A DNA stretch of 64,000 bases, from positions 372,001 to 436,000 of the forward strand of contig NZ_VJZZ01000004.1 of the NCBI RefSeq assembly GCF_009659535.1, written 5' to 3'. Under the pieces are notes generated by a model, which was given only the letters and a program-made list of their open reading frames with translations, was not told where the DNA came from and made no database searches. Below, one piece after another: positions 62,253-64,000 of the stretch; positions within the stretch are counted from its first letter, which is position 1; every line of letters starts with the position of its first letter. The stretch comes from Aggregicoccus sp. 17bor-14 (GTDB lineage: Bacteria > Myxococcota > Myxococcia > Myxococcales > Myxococcaceae). A program made the translations under genes and the position numbers.

Positions 62253-62681
62253 GTGATCCGCCTGCTCGCCCTGCTCCTGTGCCTCCTCCCCGTACTGGGT
62301 GGGGGCTGTTCCCACACGAAGCCCCGCTCCAGCGGGTTGGAGGGCCTGCGCCCAGTCGTGGAGGACTTCCACAAGATGGTGCGCTGGGGCGAGTACCGCG
62401 CCGCGGCGCGCTACGTCGTGCCCGAGCGGCGCGCGGACTTCGAGCGCGCGCGCCGCGAGCTCAACGACGCGCGCGACCTCTCCATCACCGACTACGAGAT
62501 CGACGAGGCCACGCTCGCCCCCGACGAGCAGCACGCCACCGTCGTCAGCCGCATCCAGTGGATGCGCCTGCCGTCGATGAGCGCGAAGACCTCCACGGTG
62601 ACGTCGCAGTTCGTCTACGTGAACGGGGCCTGGCTGCTCGAGCGCCAGAGCGAGGGCCCCTTCGCGGACGCGCTGCGCTAG
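62253..62681 (+). CDS. Small lipoprotein of unknown function
   Basis: A GTG start at 62253 gives a 142-residue protein with signal VIRLLALLLCLLPVLGGGCS and lipobox LGGGC. The mature part resembles an NTF2-like or cystatin-like small alpha+beta domain: LRPVVEDFHKMVRWGEYRAA, then ITDYEIDEATLAPDEQHATV and SQFVYVNGAWLLER. I am not certain of the fold. It is divergent from the large TPR gene. Confidence 0.72.
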   Translation: MIRLLALLLCLLPVLGGGCSHTKPRSSGLEGLRPVVEDFHKMVRWGEYRAAARYVVPERRADFERARRELNDARDLSITDYEIDEATLAPDEQHATVVSRIQWMRLPSMSAKTSTVTSQFVYVNGAWLLERQSEGPFADALR

Positions 62682-62699
62682 CGAGGCTGCAGCACGCTC

Positions 62700-62744
62700 A
62701 AAAAAATCCGCCCGCCACCCCGGGGCCGGCCGAGGTGACGGGCG
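62700..62744 (-). terminator. Intrinsic terminator of the putative small RNA
   Basis: On the minus strand an 11-bp stem (62734-62744 with 62709-62719, one G-U pair) ends in GGA and seven T (62700-62706). It would also stop read-through from the minus-strand SDR gene, whose stop is about 220 nt upstream. Confidence 0.8.
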
Positions 62745-62777
62745 TCGGGAGCTCCCCCATGGAGCGCCCATGTCGGA
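62700..62777 (-). ncRNA. Putative small RNA with sigma54 promoter and terminator
   Basis: A sigma54 consensus at 62788-62803 would start a transcript near 62777. The transcript ends at a strong terminator (62700-62744), giving about 78 nt. Its 5' half has a small hairpin, GCTCC-ATGG-GGGAGC (about 62749-62764). There is no credible ORF. The layout (sigma54 promoter, about 80 nt, intrinsic terminator) is like the myxobacterial developmental sRNA Pxr. Whether it is Pxr cannot be decided from memory. Confidence 0.6.
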
Positions 62778-62787
62778 GGACCCGAAG

Positions 62788-62803
62788 AGCAATCCAGGTG
62801 CCA
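62788..62803 (-). promoter_or_regulatory. Sigma54 promoter, near-consensus
   Basis: On the minus strand the sequence is TGGCAC-CTGGA-TTGCT, matching TGGCACGN4TTGCW at all but one fixed position. The GG-N10-GC spacing is exact. It points toward the small-RNA region and not toward an annotated ORF. Confidence 0.75.
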
Positions 62804-62963
62804 CCTCGGAGCTTCTCAGGGGCCGCTCGGGAAATCGGGCAGTTGGGCTGACGCAGGGCCTGCGGGGCCCCCTCCCTCCCCGCGGGATGCGACACGACTG
62901 TCAGGGACGGCGTGCAGCGGGCTGCACGCGGGTGGGCAAAGGGCTGCGCACCCGCTCCCCTGT

Positions 62964-63938
62964 CTACTCGCCGAGCACGGCGCGGATGGTCTCGCGCATC
63001 GTGTGGCGCGGCTGCCACGCCACGTCCTCGCGCCAGCGCGCGCCGTCCACCGCGCAGAGGAACTGGATGTGGTCCAGCTCCGGCGGCGGGAAGCTCGCGA
63101 GCCGGTACTTGAAGAGCGCGCCGAGCAGCGGGCGCGCGAGGGGATGGGGCACGGGGATGGGCGTGCTGCCCAGCTCGCGGAAGATGGCGGAGAGCGGCAC
63201 CTCGCCGGGGCCCACCACGTTGTAGACGCCGCGCAGGCCGGGCCGCAGCGCCTCCACCATCGCGCGCGCCACGTCCTCCACGTGGATGAGCTGCACCATG
63301 GGATCGAAACCCGCGAGCACCCACGGGTGGCGCTTGCGCAGGTAGTTGCTGGGCGCGTTCTTGATGCCCGGCCCCACGATGTGCACCGGGCGCAGGATGA
63401 CCGTCTCGATGTCCGGGTGCTTCCAGAAGAAGCCGTGCGCGAGCATGTCCACCTCGATGAGGTCGCGCACGCCCGAGAAGCGGCTCGCGCCCATGAGGGG
63501 CGCATCCTCGGTGAGGAAGTTCGAGTTGTCGGGGCTGGGGCCGTAGACGTTCGCGCTGCTGAGCACCACCAGCTTCTTCACGCCGTACTTCGCGCAGTAC
63601 TCGAGCAGGCGCGTGGTGCCCACCACGTTGAAGGAGTGGTGCTCCTCCTCGCTCATGCGCGGGTCGTGCATGATGCCCATGTGGATGACGGCGCGCACGT
63701 CGTGCTTGCGGAACACGTCCTCCGCCTTCTTCTTGCGCAGGTCCAGCTGGTGCATCTCCACGTCCTTGGGCGCGCCCACGAAGGGGCGGCGGTCCAGGCC
63801 GAGGATGCGCTCGCGCGTGTGCAGCAGCTTCGCCAGCGTGCGGCCGAGGTTGCCGCTGATGCCGGTGACCACCACGCCGGGGCGCTCGCGCCCAGCGCCG
63901 CTGGAGCCGCCGCTGCCGCCCTTCTCGCGCGGGCTCAC
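62964..63938 (-). CDS. NAD-dependent epimerase/dehydratase (SDR family)
   Basis: The 324-residue extended-SDR protein starts with GTG at 63938. After a glycine-rich tail, VVVTGISGNLGRTLAKLLHT holds the NAD-binding GxxGxxG. VIHMGIMHDPRMSEEEH follows. The usual YxxxK active site is not evident: the region reads LVVLSSANVYGPSPDNSNF, so Tyr is at YGP. It is related to UDP-sugar epimerases but the substrate is not assigned. The start overlaps the upstream gene's stop as GTGA. Confidence 0.85.
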   Translation of the reverse strand: MSPREKGGSGGSSGAGRERPGVVVTGISGNLGRTLAKLLHTRERILGLDRRPFVGAPKDVEMHQLDLRKKKAEDVFRKHDVRAVIHMGIMHDPRMSEEEHHSFNVVGTTRLLEYCAKYGVKKLVVLSSANVYGPSPDNSNFLTEDAPLMGASRFSGVRDLIEVDMLAHGFFWKHPDIETVILRPVHIVGPGIKNAPSNYLRKRHPWVLAGFDPMVQLIHVEDVARAMVEALRPGLRGVYNVVGPGEVPLSAIFRELGSTPIPVPHPLARPLLGALFKYRLASFPPPELDHIQFLCAVDGARWREDVAWQPRHTMRETIRAVLGE

Positions 63939-64000
63939 CGGAACACCCCCTGGCGCTCGCGCAGCCCCTGGTTGAGCAGGGTCTGGATGGCGCCCTTCAC
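63935..64000 (-). CDS. C-terminal end of an unidentified protein (partial)
   Basis: The minus-strand frame entering from the right edge gives 21 residues ending LNQGLRERQGVFR before a TGA at 63935-63937. It overlaps the SDR start as GTGA, so the two genes are coupled. The fragment is too short to identify. Confidence 0.6.
   Translation of the reverse strand: MKGAIQTLLNQGLRERQGVFR

Noticed and set aside
62770-63225. Plus-strand open frame of 151 codons starting MSEDPKSNPGATS
   Set aside because: It runs antisense into the SDR gene and covers the sigma54 promoter and sRNA region. The Ser/Arg-rich translation resembles shadow frames.

Overview
This window is GC-rich chromosomal DNA, very probably from a myxobacterium of the Myxococcaceae or a close Cystobacterineae relative. 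The reasons are the G/C-dominated third codon positions, two complete minor-pilin/PilY1 operons, an FHA-DUF4388 protein, many TPR lipoproteins, sigma54-like promoter sequences and a SelD that uses selenocysteine. I see no rRNA, CRISPR array, prophage, integrase or insertion sequence. Most genes sit in tightly packed runs with ATGA or GTGA start/stop overlaps.

Layout. 1-630: the end of a plus-strand gene, its terminator, and four minus-strand tRNA genes (Pro, Arg, His, Arg). 705-7929: a long minus-strand run of recX, bamD, a membrane protein, a TPR protein, an FHA-DUF4388 protein, selD, an amidase, rph and rdgB. 7982-17897: a mixed housekeeping stretch with a pilT-type ATPase, rplM-rpsI, a UvrD/Rep helicase, a lipoprotein, a cysteine-triplet protein, an rRNA methyltransferase, a TPR-metallopeptidase lipoprotein and maf.

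18080-33391: two minor-pilin operons arranged tail to tail. Each reads fimT/gspH-pilV-pilW-pilX-pilY1. The plus-strand PilY1 keeps a canonical calcium loop but has lost the VWA MIDAS residues. The minus-strand PilY1 has the MIDAS but a weakened calcium loop. They look like two specialised pilus-tip/priming complexes.

33532-44525: a DHH phosphoesterase, a small basic protein behind a sigma54-like promoter, TatD, TcdA, a Cas4/AddB-like Fe-S nuclease, MutY, and a methionine operon (ArsR-methyltransferase fusion, metH, core-MetE). 44525-57852: a patatin-like protein, small conserved proteins, SirB1-like and NUDIX proteins, two PLP enzymes, moaC, trxB, a cyclic-nucleotide-binding protein, and a radC-DUF3006-recQ repair operon. 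57899-64000: a 1284-residue TPR membrane protein, two small envelope proteins, an SDR protein, and an apparent small-RNA gene at 62700-62777 with a near-consensus sigma54 promoter and an intrinsic terminator.

The items most worth following up are the selenocysteine SelD, the sigma54-driven small RNA, the protein with cysteine strictly every third residue, the reciprocal loss of metal sites in the two PilY1 proteins, and the core-MetE encoded next to MetH.
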